64,000 nucleotides of DNA. Origin: Clusia tigrina. Lineage: Eukaryota; Arthropoda; Insecta; Diptera; Clusiidae. Below are positions 1-11,575 of the stretch, one piece after another. The stretch lies in contig OV050033.1 of NCBI GenBank assembly GCA_920105625.2, forward strand, positions 90,212,280-90,276,279, in the 5' to 3' direction. The notes under the pieces were generated by a model. It had not been told where the DNA came from and ran no database searches. It was given only the letters and a program-made list of their open reading frames with translations. The translations under genes and the position numbers were made by a program. Each line of letters opens with the position of its first letter. Within the stretch, counting starts at the first letter, position 1.

Positions 1-9
1 CTTGCAACA

Positions 10-23
10 TACAAATGCTTGTA
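10..23. repeat. Short inverted repeat TACAA-ATGC-TTGTA in segment B
   Basis: The 14-mer TACAAATGCTTGTA has 5-bp arms and a 4-base centre. It recurs in nearly every full-length monomer. In 187-bp left-half variants (for example near 2748, 4617, 13147 and 15290) one arm and the centre are removed, leaving CATACAAACTTTTTAC. A role in secondary structure or protein binding is speculative. Confidence 0.5.
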
Positions 24-102
24 ACTTTTTACTGGAGCGTCATAAAACCTTGAAATTTTGCAACAATAAAGTCCTCGAGCCTCTTGTCAATTTAAGCTAT
101 CG

Positions 103-125
103 CTCAAAGCTATGCTACCCTTGAG
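103..125. repeat. Short inverted repeat CTCAA-N13-TTGAG in segment C
   Basis: CTCAA at 103-107 and TTGAG at 121-125 flank a 13-base loop (AGCTATGCTACCC). The arms are kept in most monomers. Two different deletions shorten the loop: to AGCC in the 187-bp right-half monomers, and to TACCC at about 50,358 and 52,987. Some left-half copies have TGAAAG in place of TCAAAG, which breaks one arm (for example 30,671 and 31,249). Confidence 0.5.
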
Positions 126-151
126 TCCCAAATCAAACAATGATTAAACTT

Positions 152-207
152 CAAATGGCCCTAACTTCTATACGGTACGTCCTACACCTATCAAAGTTTG
201 CAACATA
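152..207 (+). repeat. Monomer segment A (56 bp), first complete example
   Basis: This segment starts at CAAATGGCCCTAACTT and ends at TTTGCAACATA. It aligns with the next 57 bp (segment B) at about 36 of 54 positions by hand. The shared blocks are CAAATG, TAACTT, GCGTC/ACGTC and TTTGCAACA. It carries the CGGTACGTCC core, which contains two CpGs. In the right half of the window a variant form reads GACCATAACTTCTGTACGG and TCCTAAGCC, which distinguishes one of two alternating monomer types. Confidence 0.8.
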
Positions 208-264
208 CAAATGCTTGTAACTTTTTACTGGAGCGTAATAGAACCTTGAAATTTTGCAACAATA
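208..264 (+). repeat. Monomer segment B (57 bp), diverged copy of segment A
   Basis: This segment starts at CAAATGCTTGTAACTT and ends at TTTTGCAACAATA, immediately after segment A. The A-B match suggests the 196-bp monomer grew from a ~56-bp ancestral unit. B contains the TACAA/TTGTA inverted repeat. It is the site of the 9-bp deletion (TGCTTGTAA lost) found in many left-half monomers and of the rarer 32-bp deletion. Confidence 0.8.
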
Positions 265-283
265 AAGTACTAGAGCCTCTTGT
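265..283 (+). repeat. Monomer linker with AGTACT and CTCGAG palindromes
   Basis: The 19-bp linker between segments B and C normally reads AGTACTCGAGCCTCTTGT after one leading A. It holds two overlapping six-base palindromes, AGTACT and CTCGAG. In this copy the second palindrome is mutated to CTAGAG, a variant shared by the copies near 5255 and 7010. Most monomers keep CTCGAG. Confidence 0.75.
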
Positions 284-341
284 CAATTTAAGCTATCGCT
301 CAAAGATATGCTACCCTTGAGTCCCAAATCAAACACTGATA
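284..341 (+). repeat. Monomer segment C (58 bp), possible third, decayed subunit
   Basis: This segment runs from CAATTTAAGC to CACTGATA. A loose alignment with B is possible: AGC, ACC/CCC, CCTTGA and a final CAA-C-ATA fall in the same order at a similar length. The similarity is far weaker than between A and B and may be chance. C carries the CTCAA/TTGAG inverted repeat and is the site of the 9-bp and 8-bp loop deletions. Six bases (AAACTT) join it to the next A. Confidence 0.35.
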
Positions 342-2035
342 AAACTTCAAATCGCCCTAACTTCTATACGGTACGTCCTACACCTATCAAAGTTTGCAAC
401 ATACAAATGCTTGTAACTTTTTACTGGAGCGTCATAAAACCTTGAAATTTTGTAACAATATAGTACTCGAGCCTCATGTCAATTTAAGCAATCGCTCAAA
501 GTTATGCTACCCTTGAGTCCCAAATCAAACACTGATAAAACTTCAAATGGCCCTAACTTCTATACGGTACGTCCTACACCTATCAAAGTTTGCAACATAC
601 AAATGCTTGTAACTTTTTACTGGAGCGTCATAAAACCTTGAAATTTTGTAACAATAAAGTACTCGAGCCTCTTGTCCATTTAAGCTATCGCTCAAAGCTA
701 TGCTACCCTTGAGTCCCAAATCAGACAATGATAAAACTTCAAATGGACCTAACTTCTATACGGTACGTCCTACACCTATCAAAGCTTGCAACATTCAAAT
801 TCTTGTAACTTTTTACTGGAGCGTCATAAAATCTTGAAATTTTGCAACAATAAAGAACTCGAGTCTCTTGTCAATTTAAGCTATCGCTCAAACCTATGCT
901 ACCCTTGAGTCCCAAATCAAACAATGATAAAACTTCAAATGGCCCTAACTTCTATACGGTACGTCCTACACCTATCAAAGTTTGCAACATACAAATGCTT
1001 GTAACTTTTTACTGGAGCGTAATAGAACCTTGAAATTTTGCAACAATAAAGTACTCGAGCCTCTTGTCAATTTAAGCTATAGCTCAAAGATATGCTACCC
1101 TTGAGTCCCAAATCAAACACTGATAAAACTTCAAATGGCCCTAACTTCTATACGGTACGTCCTACACCTATCAAAGTTTGCAACATACAAATGCTTATAA
1201 CTTTTTACTGGAGCGTCATAAAACCTTGAAATGTTGTAACAATATAGTACTCGAGCCTCTTGTCAATTTAAGCAATCGCTCAATGTTATGCTACCCTTGA
1301 GTCCCAAATCAAACACTGATAAAACTTCAAATGGCCCTAACTTCTATACGGTACGTCCTACACCGATCAAAGTTTGCAACATACAAACTTTTACTGGAGG
1401 GTCATGAAACCTTGAAATTTTGTAACAATAAAGTACTCGAGCCTCTTGTCAATTTAAGGTATCGCTCAAAGCTATGCTACCCTTGAGTCCCAAATCAAAC
1501 AATGATAAAACTTCAAATGGCCCTAACTTCTATATGGTACGTCCTACACCTATCAAAGTTTGCAACATACAAATGCTTGTAACTTTTTACTGGAGCGTCA
1601 GAAAACCTTGAAATTTTGTAACAATAAAGTACTCGAGCCTCTTGTCAATTTAAGCTATCGCTCAAAGCTATGCTACCCTTGAGTCCCAAGTCAAACAATG
1701 ATAAAACTTCAAATGGCCCTAACTTTTATACAGTACGTCCTACGCCTATCAAAATTTGCAACATACAAATGCTTGTAACTTTTTACTGGAGCGTCATAAA
1801 ACCTTGAAATTTTGTAACAATAAAGTACTCGAGCCTCTTGTCAATTTAAGCTATCGGTCAAAGCTATGCTACCCTTGTCCCAAATCAAACAATGATAAAA
1901 CTTCAAATGGCCCTAACTTCTATACGGTACGTCCTACACCTATCAAAGTTTGCAACATACAAATGCTTGTAACTTTTTACTGGAGCGTCAGAAACCCTTG
2001 AAATTTTGTAACAATAAAGTACTCGAGCCTCTTGT

Positions 2036-3600
2036 CAATTTATGCTATCGCTCAAACCTATGCTACCCTTGAGTCCCAAATCAAACATTGATAAAACTTC
2101 AAATGGCCCAAACTTCTATACGGTACGTCCTACACCTATCAAAGTTTGCAACATACAAATGCTTGCAACTTTTTACTGGAGCTTCATAAAACCTTGAAAT
2201 TTTGTAACAATAAATTACTCGAGCCTCTTGTCAATTTAAGTTATCGCTCAAAGCTATGCTACCCTTGAGTCCCAAATCAAACACTGATAAAACTTCAAAT
2301 GGCCCTAACTTCTAAATGGTACGTCCTACACCTATCAAAGTTTGCAACATACAAAAGCTTGTAACTTTTTACTGGAGCGTCATAAATCGTTGAAATTTTG
2401 TAACAATAAAGTACTCGAGCCTCTTGTCAATTTAAGCTATCGCTCAAAGCGATGCTACCCTTGAGTCCCAAATCAAACATGATAAAACTTCAAATGGCCC
2501 TAACTTCTATACAGTACGTCCTACACCTATCAAAATTTGCAATATACAAATGCTTCTAACTTTTTACTGTAGCGTCATAAAACCTTGAAATTTTGTAACA
2601 ATAAAGTACTCGACCCTCTTGTCAATTTAAACTATCGCTCAAAGTTATGCTACCCTTGAGTCCCAAATCAAACACTGATAAAACTTCAAATGGCCCTAAC
2701 TTCTATACGGTACGTCCTACACCAATCAAAGTTTGCAACATACAAACTTTTTACTGGAGCGTCATCAAACCTTGAAATTTTTTAACAATAAAGTACTCGA
2801 GCCTCTTGTCTATTTAAGCTATCGCTCAAAGCTATGCTACCCTTGAGTCCCAATTCAAACACTGATAAAACTTCAAATGGCCCTAACTTCTATACGGTAC
2901 GTCCTACACCGGTCAAAGTTTGCAACATACAAACCTTGAAATTTTGTAACAATAAAGTACTCGAGCCTCTTGTCTATTTAAGCTATCGCTCAAAGCTATG
3001 CAACCCTTGAGTCCAAAATCAAACATGGTAAAACTTCAAATGGCCCTAACTTCTATATGGTACGTCCTACACCTATCAAAGCTTGCAACGTACAAATGCT
3101 TGTAACTTTTTACTGGAGCGTCATAAAACCTTGAAATTTTGTAACAATAAAGTACTCGAGCCTCTTGTCAATTTAAGCTATCGCTCAAAGCTATGCTACC
3201 CTTGAGTCCCAAATCAAACAATGATAAAACTTCAAATGGCCCTAACTTCTATACGGTACGTCCTACACCTATCAAAGTTTGCAACATACAAATGCTTGTA
3301 ACTTTTTATTGGAGCGTCATAAAACCTTGAAATTTTGTAACAATATAGTACTCGAGCCTCTTGTTAATTTAACCAATCGCTCAAAGTTATGCTACTCTTG
3401 AGTCCCAAATCAAACACTGATAAAACTTCCAATGGCCCTAACTTCTATACGGTACGTCCTACACCTATCAAAGTTTGCAACATACAAATGCTTGTTACTT
3501 TTTACTGGAGCGTCATAAAACCTTGAAATTTTGCAACAATAAAGTACTCGAGCCTCTTGTCAATTTAAGCTATCGCTCAAAGCTATGCTACCCTTGAGTC
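2036..3600 (+). repeat. Mixed satellite monomers with deletion variants
   Basis: This is ordinary satellite with 196-bp, 187-bp (CATACAAACTTTTT) and heavily shortened monomers. At 2930 a monomer reads CATACAAACCTTG, meaning about 32 bp are lost between the start of segment B and CCTTGAAATT. Near 2160-2220 a monomer has GGAGCTTCAT and AAATTACTCG, a type otherwise common only beyond 34 kb. No gene or unique DNA is present. Confidence 0.85.
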
Positions 3601-4965
3601 CCAATTCAAACACTGATAAAACTTCAAATGGCCCTAACTTCTATACGGTACGTCCTACACCGGTCAAAGTTTGCAACATACAAACCTTGAAATTTTGTAA
3701 CAATAAAGTACTCGAGACTCTTGTCTATTTAAGCTATCGCTCAAAGCTATGCAACCCTTGAGTCCAAAATCAAACATGATAAAACTTCAAATGGCCCTAA
3801 CTTCTAAATGGTACGTCCTACACCTATCAAAGTTTGCAACATACAAAAGCTTGTAACTTCTTACTGGAGCGTCATAAAACCTTGAAATTTTGTAACAATA
3901 AAGTACTCGAGCCTCTTGTCAATTTAAGCTATCGCTCAAAGCGATGCTACCCTTGAGTCCCAAATCAAACAATGATAAAACTTCAAATGGCCCTAACTTC
4001 TATACGGTACGTCCTACACCTATCAAAGTTTGCAACATACAAATGCTTGTAACTGTTTACTGGAGCGTCATAAAACCTTGAAATTTTGCAACAATAAAGT
4101 ACTCGAGCCTCTTGTCAATTTAAGCTATCGCTCAAAGCTATGCTACCCTTGAGTCCCAAATCAAACACTGATAAAATTTCAAATGGCCCTAACTTTTATA
4201 CGGTACGTCCTACACCGATCAAAGTTTGCAACATACAAACTTTTTACTGGAGTGTCATAAAACCTTGAAATTTTGTAACAATAGAGTACTCGAGCCTCTT
4301 GTCTATTTAAGCTATCGCTCAAAGCTATGCAACCCTTGAGTCCCAAATCAAACATGATAAAACTTCAAATGGCCCTAACTTCTATACAGTACGTCCTACA
4401 CCTATCAAAATTTGCAATATACAAATGCTTGTAACTTTTTACTGGAGCGTCATAAAACCTTGAAATTTTGTAACAATAAAGTTCTCGACCCTCTTGTCAA
4501 TTTAAGCTATCGCTCAAAGCTATGCTACCCTTGAGTCCCAAATCAAACACTGATAAAACTTCAAATGGCCCTAACTTCTATACGGTACGTCCTACACCAA
4601 TCAAAGTTTGCAACATACAAACTTTTTACTGGAGCGTCATCAAACCTTGAAATTTTTTAACAATAAAGTACTCGAGCCTCTTGTCTATTTAAGCTATCGC
4701 TCAAAGCTATGCCACCCTTGAGTCCCAAATCAAACATGGTAAAACTTCAAATGGCCCTAACTTCTATATGGTACGTCCTACACCTATCAAAGCTTGCAAC
4801 ATACAAATGCTTGTAACTTTTTACTGGAGCGTCATAAAACCTTGAAATTTTGTAACAATAAAGTACTCGAGCCTCTTGTCAATTTAAGCTATCGCTCAAA
4901 GCTATGCTACCCTTGAGTCCCAAATCAAACAATGATAAAACTTCAAATGGCCCTAACTTCTATAC
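3601..4965 (+). repeat. Block matching 8818-10182 (offset 5,217)
   Basis: It shares the 32-bp-deleted monomer (junction at 3681 and 8898), the CTTCTAAATGG variant (3801 and 9018), the TGTTTACTGG variant and the GCCACCCTTG monomer in the same order. Boundaries are approximate because the flanking monomers are also alike. It runs into the first 1,754-bp unit. Confidence 0.75.
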
Positions 4966-6350
4966 GGTACGTCCTACACCTATCAAAGCTTGCAACATAC
5001 AAATGCTTGTAACTTTTTACTGGAGCGTCATAAAACCTTGAAATTTTGCAACAATAAAGTCCTCGAGCCTCTTGTCAATTTAAGCTATCGCTCAAAGCTA
5101 TGCTACCCTTGAGTCCCAAATCAAACAATGATAAAACTTCAAATGGCCCTAACTTCTATACGGTACGTCCTACACCTATCAAAGTTTGCAACATACAAAT
5201 GCTTGTAACTTTTTACTGGAGCGTAATAGAACCTTGAAATTTTGCAACAATAAAGTACTAGAGCCTCTTGTCAATTTAAGCTATCGCTCAAAGATATGCT
5301 ACCCTTGAGTCCCAAATCAAACACTGATAAAACTTCAAATCGCCCTAACTTCTATACGGTACGTCCTACACCTATCAAAGTTTGCAACATACAAATGCTT
5401 GTAACTTTTTACTGGAGCGTCATAAAACCTTGAAATTTTGTAACAATATAGTACTCGAGCCTCATGTCAATTTAAGCAATCGCTCAAAGTTATGCTACCC
5501 TTGAGTCCCAAATCAAACACTGATAAAACTTCAAATGGCCCTAACTTCTATACGGTACGTCCTACACCTATCAAAGTTTGCAACATACAAATGCTTGAAA
5601 CTTTTTACTGGAGCGTCATAAAACCTTGAAATTTTGTAACAATAAAGTACTCGAGCCTCTTGTCCATTTAAGCTATCGCTCAAAGCTATGCTACCCTTGA
5701 GTCCCAAATCAGACAATGATAAAACTTCAAATGGACCTAACTTCTATACGGTACGTCCTACACCTATCAAAGCTTGCAACATTCAAATTCTTGTAACTTT
5801 TTACTGGAGCGTCATAAAATCTTGAAATTTTGCAACAATAAAGAACTCGAGTCTCTTGTCAATTTAAGCTATCGCTCAAACCTATGCTACCCTTGAGTCC
5901 CAAATCAAACAATGATAAAACTTCAAATGGCCCTAACTTCTATACGGTACGTCCTACACCTATCAAAGTTTGCAACATACAAATGCTTGTAACTTTTTAC
6001 TGGAGCGTAATAGAACCTTGAAATTTTGCAACAATAAAGTACTCGAGCCTCTTGTCAATTTAAGCTATAGCTCAAAGATATGCTACCCTTGAGTCCCAAA
6101 TAAAACACTGATAAAACTTCAAATGGCCCTAACTTCTATACGGTACGTCCTACACCTATCAAAGTTTGCAACATACAAATGCTTATAACTTTTTACTGGA
6201 GCGTCATAAAACCTTGAAATGTTGTAACAATATAGTACTCGAGCCTCTTGTCAATTTAAGCAATCGCTCAATGTTATGCTACCCTTGAGTCCCAAATCAA
6301 ACACTGATAAAACTTCAAATGGCCCTAACTTCTATACGGTACGTCCTACA
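4597..6350 (+). repeat. 1,754-bp higher-order unit, copy 1 (nine monomers)
   Basis: It begins at the CCAATCAAAG variant and contains nine monomers with distinct markers: ATTTTTTAAC, GCCACCC, CATGGTAAAAC, AGTCCTCGAG, GTAATAGAACC, GCCTCATGTC, TCAGACAATG, AAATTCTTG and AAATGTTGTAAC. The identical series restarts at 6351. Differences between copies are few, for example GCTTGAAAC against GCTTGTAAC near 5596/7350. Confidence 0.9.
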
Positions 6351-8104
6351 CCAATCAAAGTTTGCAACATACAAACTTTTTACTGGAGCGTCATCAAACC
6401 TTGAAATTTTTTAACAATAAAGTACTCGAGCCTCTTGTCTATTTAAGCTATCGCTCAAAGCTATGCCACCCTTGAGTCCCAAATCAAACATGGTAAAACT
6501 TCAAATGGCCCTAACTTCTATATGGTACGTCCTACACCTATCAAAGCTTGCAACATACAAATGCTTGTAACTTTTTACTGGAGCGTCATAAAACCTTGAA
6601 ATTTTGTAACAATAAAGTACTCGAGCCTCTTGTCAATTTAAGCTATCGCTCAAAGCTATGCTACCCTTGAGTCCCAAATCAAACAATGATAAAACTTCAA
6701 ATGGCCCTAACTTCTATACGGTACGTCCTACACCTATCAAAGCTTGCAACATACAAATGCTTGTAACTTTTTACTGGAGCGTCATAAAACCTTGAAATTT
6801 TGCAACAATAAAGTCCTCGAGCCTCTTGTCAATTTAAGCTATCGCTCAAAGCTATGCTACCCTTGAGTCCCAAATCAAACAATGATTAAACTTCAAATGG
6901 CCCTAACTTCTATACGGTACGTCCTACACCTATCAAAGTATGCAACATACAAATGCTTGTAACTTTTTACTGGAGCGTAATAGAACCTTGAAATTTTGCA
7001 ACAATAAAGTACTAGAGCCTCTTGTCAATTTAAGCTATCGCTCAAAGATATGCTACCCTTGAGTCCCAAATCAAACACTGATAAAACTTCAAATCGCCCT
7101 AACTTCTATACGGTACGTCCTACACCTATCAAAGTTTGCAACATACAAATGCTTGTAACTTTTTACTGGAGCGTCATAAAACCTTGAAATTTTGTAACAA
7201 TATAGTACTCGAGCCTCATGTCAATTTAAGCAATCGCTCAAAGTTATGCTACCCTTGAGTCCCAAATCAAACACTGATAAAACTTCAAATGGCCCTAACT
7301 TCTATACGGTACGTCCTACACCTATCAAAGTTTGCAACATACAAATGCTTGTAACTTTTTACTGGAGCGTCATAAAACCTTGAAATTTTGTAACAATAAA
7401 GTACTCGAGCCTCTTGTCCATTTAAGCTATCGCTCAAAGCTATGCTACCCTTGAGTCCCAAATCAGACAATGATAAAACTTCAAATGGACCTAACTTCTA
7501 TACGGTACGTCCTACACCTATCAAAGCTTGCAACATTCAAATTCTTGTAACTTTTTACTGGAGCGTCATAAAATCTTGAAATTTTGCAACAATAAAGAAC
7601 TCGAGTCTCTTGTCAATTTAAGCTATCGCTCAAACCTATGCTACCCTTGAGTCCCAAATCAAACAATGATAAAACTTCAAATGGCCCTAACTTCTATACG
7701 GTACGTCCTACACCTATCAAAGTTTGCAACATACAAATGCTTGTAACTTTTTACTGGAGCGTAATAGAACCTTGAAATTTTGCAACAATAAAGTACTCGA
7801 GCCTCTTGTCAATTTAAGCTATAGCTCAAAGATATGCTACCCTTGAGTCCCAAATCAAACACTGATAAAACTTCAAATGGCCCTAACTTCTATACGGTAC
7901 GTCCTACACCTATCAAAGTTTGCAACATACAAATGCTTATAACTTTTTACTGGAGCGTCATAAAACCTTGAAATGTTGTAACAATATAGTACTCGAGCCT
8001 CTTGTCAATTTAAGCAATCGCTCAATGTTATGCTACCCTTGAGTCCCAAATCAAACACTGATAAAACTTCAAATGGCCCTAACTTCTATACGGTACGTCC
8101 TACA
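6351..8104 (+). repeat. 1,754-bp higher-order unit, copy 2 (tandem)
   Basis: Direct tandem copy of 4597-6350 with the nine marker monomers in the same order. The high similarity implies a recent duplication of the nine-monomer block. After 8104 the sequence follows the same path as after 1364 (ACCGATC, the four-T AAACTTTTACTGGAGG monomer, then the CAGAAAACC monomers). Confidence 0.9.
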
Positions 8105-9821
8105 CCGATCAAAGTTTGCAACATACAAACTTTTACTGGAGGGTCATGAAACCTTGAAATTTTGTAACAATAAAGTACTCGAGCCTCTTGTCAATTTAAG
8201 GTATCGCTCAAAGCTATGCTACCCTTGAGTCCCAAATCAAACAATGATAAAACTTCAAATGGCCCTAACTTCTATATGGTACGTCCTACACCTATCAAAG
8301 TTTGCAACATACAAATGCTTGTAACTTTTTACTGGAGCGTCAGAAAACCTTGAAATTTTGTAACAATAAAGTACTCGAGCCTCTTGTCAATTTAAGCTAT
8401 CGCTCAAAGCTATGCTACCCTTGAGTCCCAAGTCAAACAATGATAAAACTTCAAATGGCCCTAACTTTTATACAGTACGTCCTACGCCTATCAAAATTTG
8501 CAACATACAAATGCTTGTAACTTTTTACTGGAGCGTCATAAAACCTTGAAATTTTGTAACAATAAAGTACTCGAGCCTCTTGTCAATTTAAGCTATCGGT
8601 CAAAGCTATGCTACCCTTGTCCCAAATCAAACAATGATAAAACTTCAAATGGCCCTAACTTCTATACGGTACGTCCTACACCTATCAAAGTTTGCAACAT
8701 ACAAATGCTTGTAACTTTTTACTGGAGCGTCAGAAAACCTTGAAATTTTGTAACAATAAAGTACTCGAGCCTCTTGTCAATTTAAGCTATCGCTCAAAGC
8801 TATGCTACCCTTGAGTGCCAAATCAAACACTGATAAAACTTCAAATGGCCCTAACTTCTATACGGTACGTCCTACACCGATCAAAGTTTGCAACATACAA
8901 ACCTTGAAATTTTGTAACAATAAAGTACTCGAGCCTCTTGTCTATTTAAGCTATCGCTCAAAGCTATGCAACCCTTGAGTCCCAAATCAAACATGATAAA
9001 ACTTCAAATGGCCCTAACTTCTAAATGGTACGTCCTACACCTATCAAAGTTTGCAACATACAAAAGCTTGTAACTTTTTACTGGAGCGTCATAAAACCTT
9101 GAAATTTTGTAACAATAAAGTACTCGAGCCTCTTGTCAATTTAAGCTATCGCTCAAAGCGATGCTACCCTTGAGTCGCAAATCAAACAATGATAAAACTT
9201 CAAATGGCCCTAACTTCTATACGGTACGTCCTACACCTATCAAAGTTTGCAACATACAAATGCTTGTAACTGTTTACTGGAGCGTCATAAAACCTTGAAA
9301 TTTTGCAACAATAAAGTACTCGAGCCTCTTGTCAATTTAAGCTATCGCTCAAAGCTATGCTACCCTTGAGTCCCAAATCAAACACTGATAAAATTTCAAA
9401 TGGCCCTAACTTCTATACGGTACGTCCTACACCGATCAAAGTTTGCAACATACAAACTTTTTAATGGAGCGTCATAAAACCTTGAAATTTTGTAACAATA
9501 GAGTACTCGAGCCTCTTGTCTATTTAAACTATCGCTCAAAGCTATGCAACCCTTGAGTCCCAAATCAAACATGATAAAACTTTAAATGGCCCTAACTTCT
9601 ATACAGTACGTCCTACACCTATCAAAATTTGCAACATACAAATGCTTGTAACTTTTTACTGGAGCGTCATAAAACCTTGAAATTTTGTAACAATAAAGTA
9701 CTCGACCCTCTTGTCAATTTAAGCTATCGCTCAAAGCTATGCTACCCTTGAGTCCCAAATCAAACACTGATAAAACTTCAAATGGCCCTAACTTCTATAC
9801 GGTACGTCCTACACCAATCAA
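8105..9821 (+). repeat. Satellite continuing the copies of 1365-2035 and 3601-4965
   Basis: The first part matches 1365-2035 and then switches near 8,780-8,820 to the path seen at 3601-4965. This switch is a junction between two source blocks. It carries one 32-bp-deleted monomer (junction 8898). No unique sequence was seen. Confidence 0.75.
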
Positions 9822-10632
9822 AGTTTGCAACATACAAACTTTTTACTGGAGCGTCATAAAACCTTGAAATTTTTTAACAATAAAGTACTCGAGCCTCTTG
9901 TCTATTTAAGCTATCGCTCAAAGCTATGCCACCCTTGAGTCCCAAATCAAACATGGTAAAACTTCAAATGGCCCTAACTTCTATATGGTACGTCCTACAC
10001 CTATCAAAGCTTGCAACATACAAATGCTTGTAACTTTTTACTGGAGCGTCATAAAACCTTGAAATTTTGTAACAATAAAGTACTCGAGCCTCTTGTCAAT
10101 TTAAGCTATCGCTCAAAGCTATGCTACCCTTGAGTCCCAAATCAAACAATGATAAAACTTCAAATGGCCCTAACTTCTATACGGTGCGTCCTACACCTAT
10201 CAAAGTTTGCAACATACAAATGCTTGTAACTTTTTACTGGAGCGTCATAAAACCTTGAAATTTTGTAACAATGAAGTACTCGAGCCTCTTGTCAATTTAA
10301 GCTATCGCTCAAAGCTATGCTACCCTTGAGTCCCAAATCAAACAATGATAAAACTTCAAATGGCCCTAACTTCTATACGGTACGTCCTACACCTATCAAA
10401 GTTTGCAACATACAAATGCATGTAACTTTTTACTGGAGCGTCATAAAACCTTGAAATTTTGCAACAATAAAGTCCTCGAGCCTCTTGTCAATTTAAGCTA
10501 TCGCTCAAAGCTATGCTACCCTTGAGTCCCAAATCAAACAATGATAAAACTTCAAATGGCCCTAACTTCTATACGGTACGTCCTACACCTATCAAAGTTT
10601 GCAACATACAAATGCTTGTAGCTTTTTACTGG
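9822..10632 (+). repeat. Block repeated at 11576-12386 (offset 1,754)
   Basis: Shared markers are ATTTTTTAAC, GCCACCC (9928 and 11682), CATGGTAAAAC, the rare CGGTGCGTCC, AACAATGAAG and AAATGCATGTAAC. The offset equals the nine-monomer period seen at 4597-8104, so this is another trace of the same unit length. The blocks part where the first reads GCGTAATAGAACC and the second GCGTCATAAAACC. Confidence 0.8.
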
Positions 10633-11575
10633 AGCGTAATAGAACCTTGAAATTTTGCAACAATAAAGTACTAGAGCCTCTTGTCAATTTAAGCTATCGC
10701 TCAAAGATATGCTACCCTTGAGTCCCAAATCAAACAATGATAAAACTTCAAATGGCCCTAACTTCTATATGGTACGTCCTACACCTATCAAAGTTTGCAA
10801 CATACAAATGCTTGTTACTTTTTACTGGAGCGTCATAAAACCTTGAAATTTTGTAACAATATAGTACTCGAGCCTCATGTCAATTTAAGCAATCGCTCAA
10901 AGTTATGCTACCCTTGAGTCCCAAATCAAACACTGATAAAACTTCAAATGGCCCTAACTTCTATACGGTACGTCCTACACCTATCAAAGTTTGCAACATA
11001 CAAATGCTTGTAACTTTTTACTGGAGCGTCATAAAACCTTGAAATTTTGTAACAATAAAGTACTCGAGCCTCTTGTCCATTTAAGCTATCGCTCAAAGCT
11101 ATGCTACCCTTAAGTCCCAAATCAGACAATGATAAAACTTCAAATGGACCTAACTTCTATACGGTACGTCCTACACCTATCAAAGCTTGCAACATTCAAA
11201 TTCTTGTAACTTTTTACTGGAGCGTCATAAAATCTTGAAATTTTGCAAAAATAAAGAACTCGAGTCTCTTGTCAATTTAAGCTATCGCTCAAACCTATGC
11301 TACCCTTGAGTCCCAAATCAAACAATGATAAAACTTCAAATGGCCCTAACTTCTATACGGTACATCCTACACCTATCAAAGTTTGCAACATACAAATGCT
11401 TGTAACTTTTTACTGGAGCGTAATAGAACCTTGAAATTTTGCAACAATAAAGTACTCGAGCCTCTTGTCAATTTAAGCTATCGCTCAAAGATATGCTACC
11501 CTTGAGTCCCAAATCAAACACTGATAAAGCTTCAAATGGCCCTAACTTCTATACGGTACGTCCTACACCTATCAA
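10633..11575 (+). repeat. Satellite related to 6974-7900
   Basis: These monomers keep the order GTAATAGAACC, GCCTCATGTC, TCAGACAATG and AAATTCTTG seen in the 1,754-bp unit, 3,659 bp downstream of the copy at 6351-8104. They have extra private changes (TGTAGCTTTT, CCCTTAAGTCCC, GCAAAAATAAAG). No gene is present. Confidence 0.8.

Larger units (their letters stand above)
1..2035 (+). repeat. Displaced copy of 6743-8777 (offset 6,742)
   Basis: Monomer-specific variants match 6743-8777 base for base over long stretches. Examples are AGTCCTCGAG, GCGTAATAGAACC, GCCTCATGTC, CAAATCAGACAATGG and the shortened TACCCTTGTCCC monomer. The first 1,364 bp also match 4989-6352. The match ends near 2035, where this copy has TTTATGCTATC and the other TTTAAGCTATC. 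The window starts inside this copy. Confidence 0.85.

Noticed and set aside
543..728. 61-codon minus-strand open frame, repeated at 5531, 7285, 10944, 18313, 20644, 24143, 44278 and elsewhere
   Set aside because: It is one monomer read on the opposite strand. It recurs because the satellite recurs, mutates with it without visible frame protection, and has no recognisable domain or gene context.
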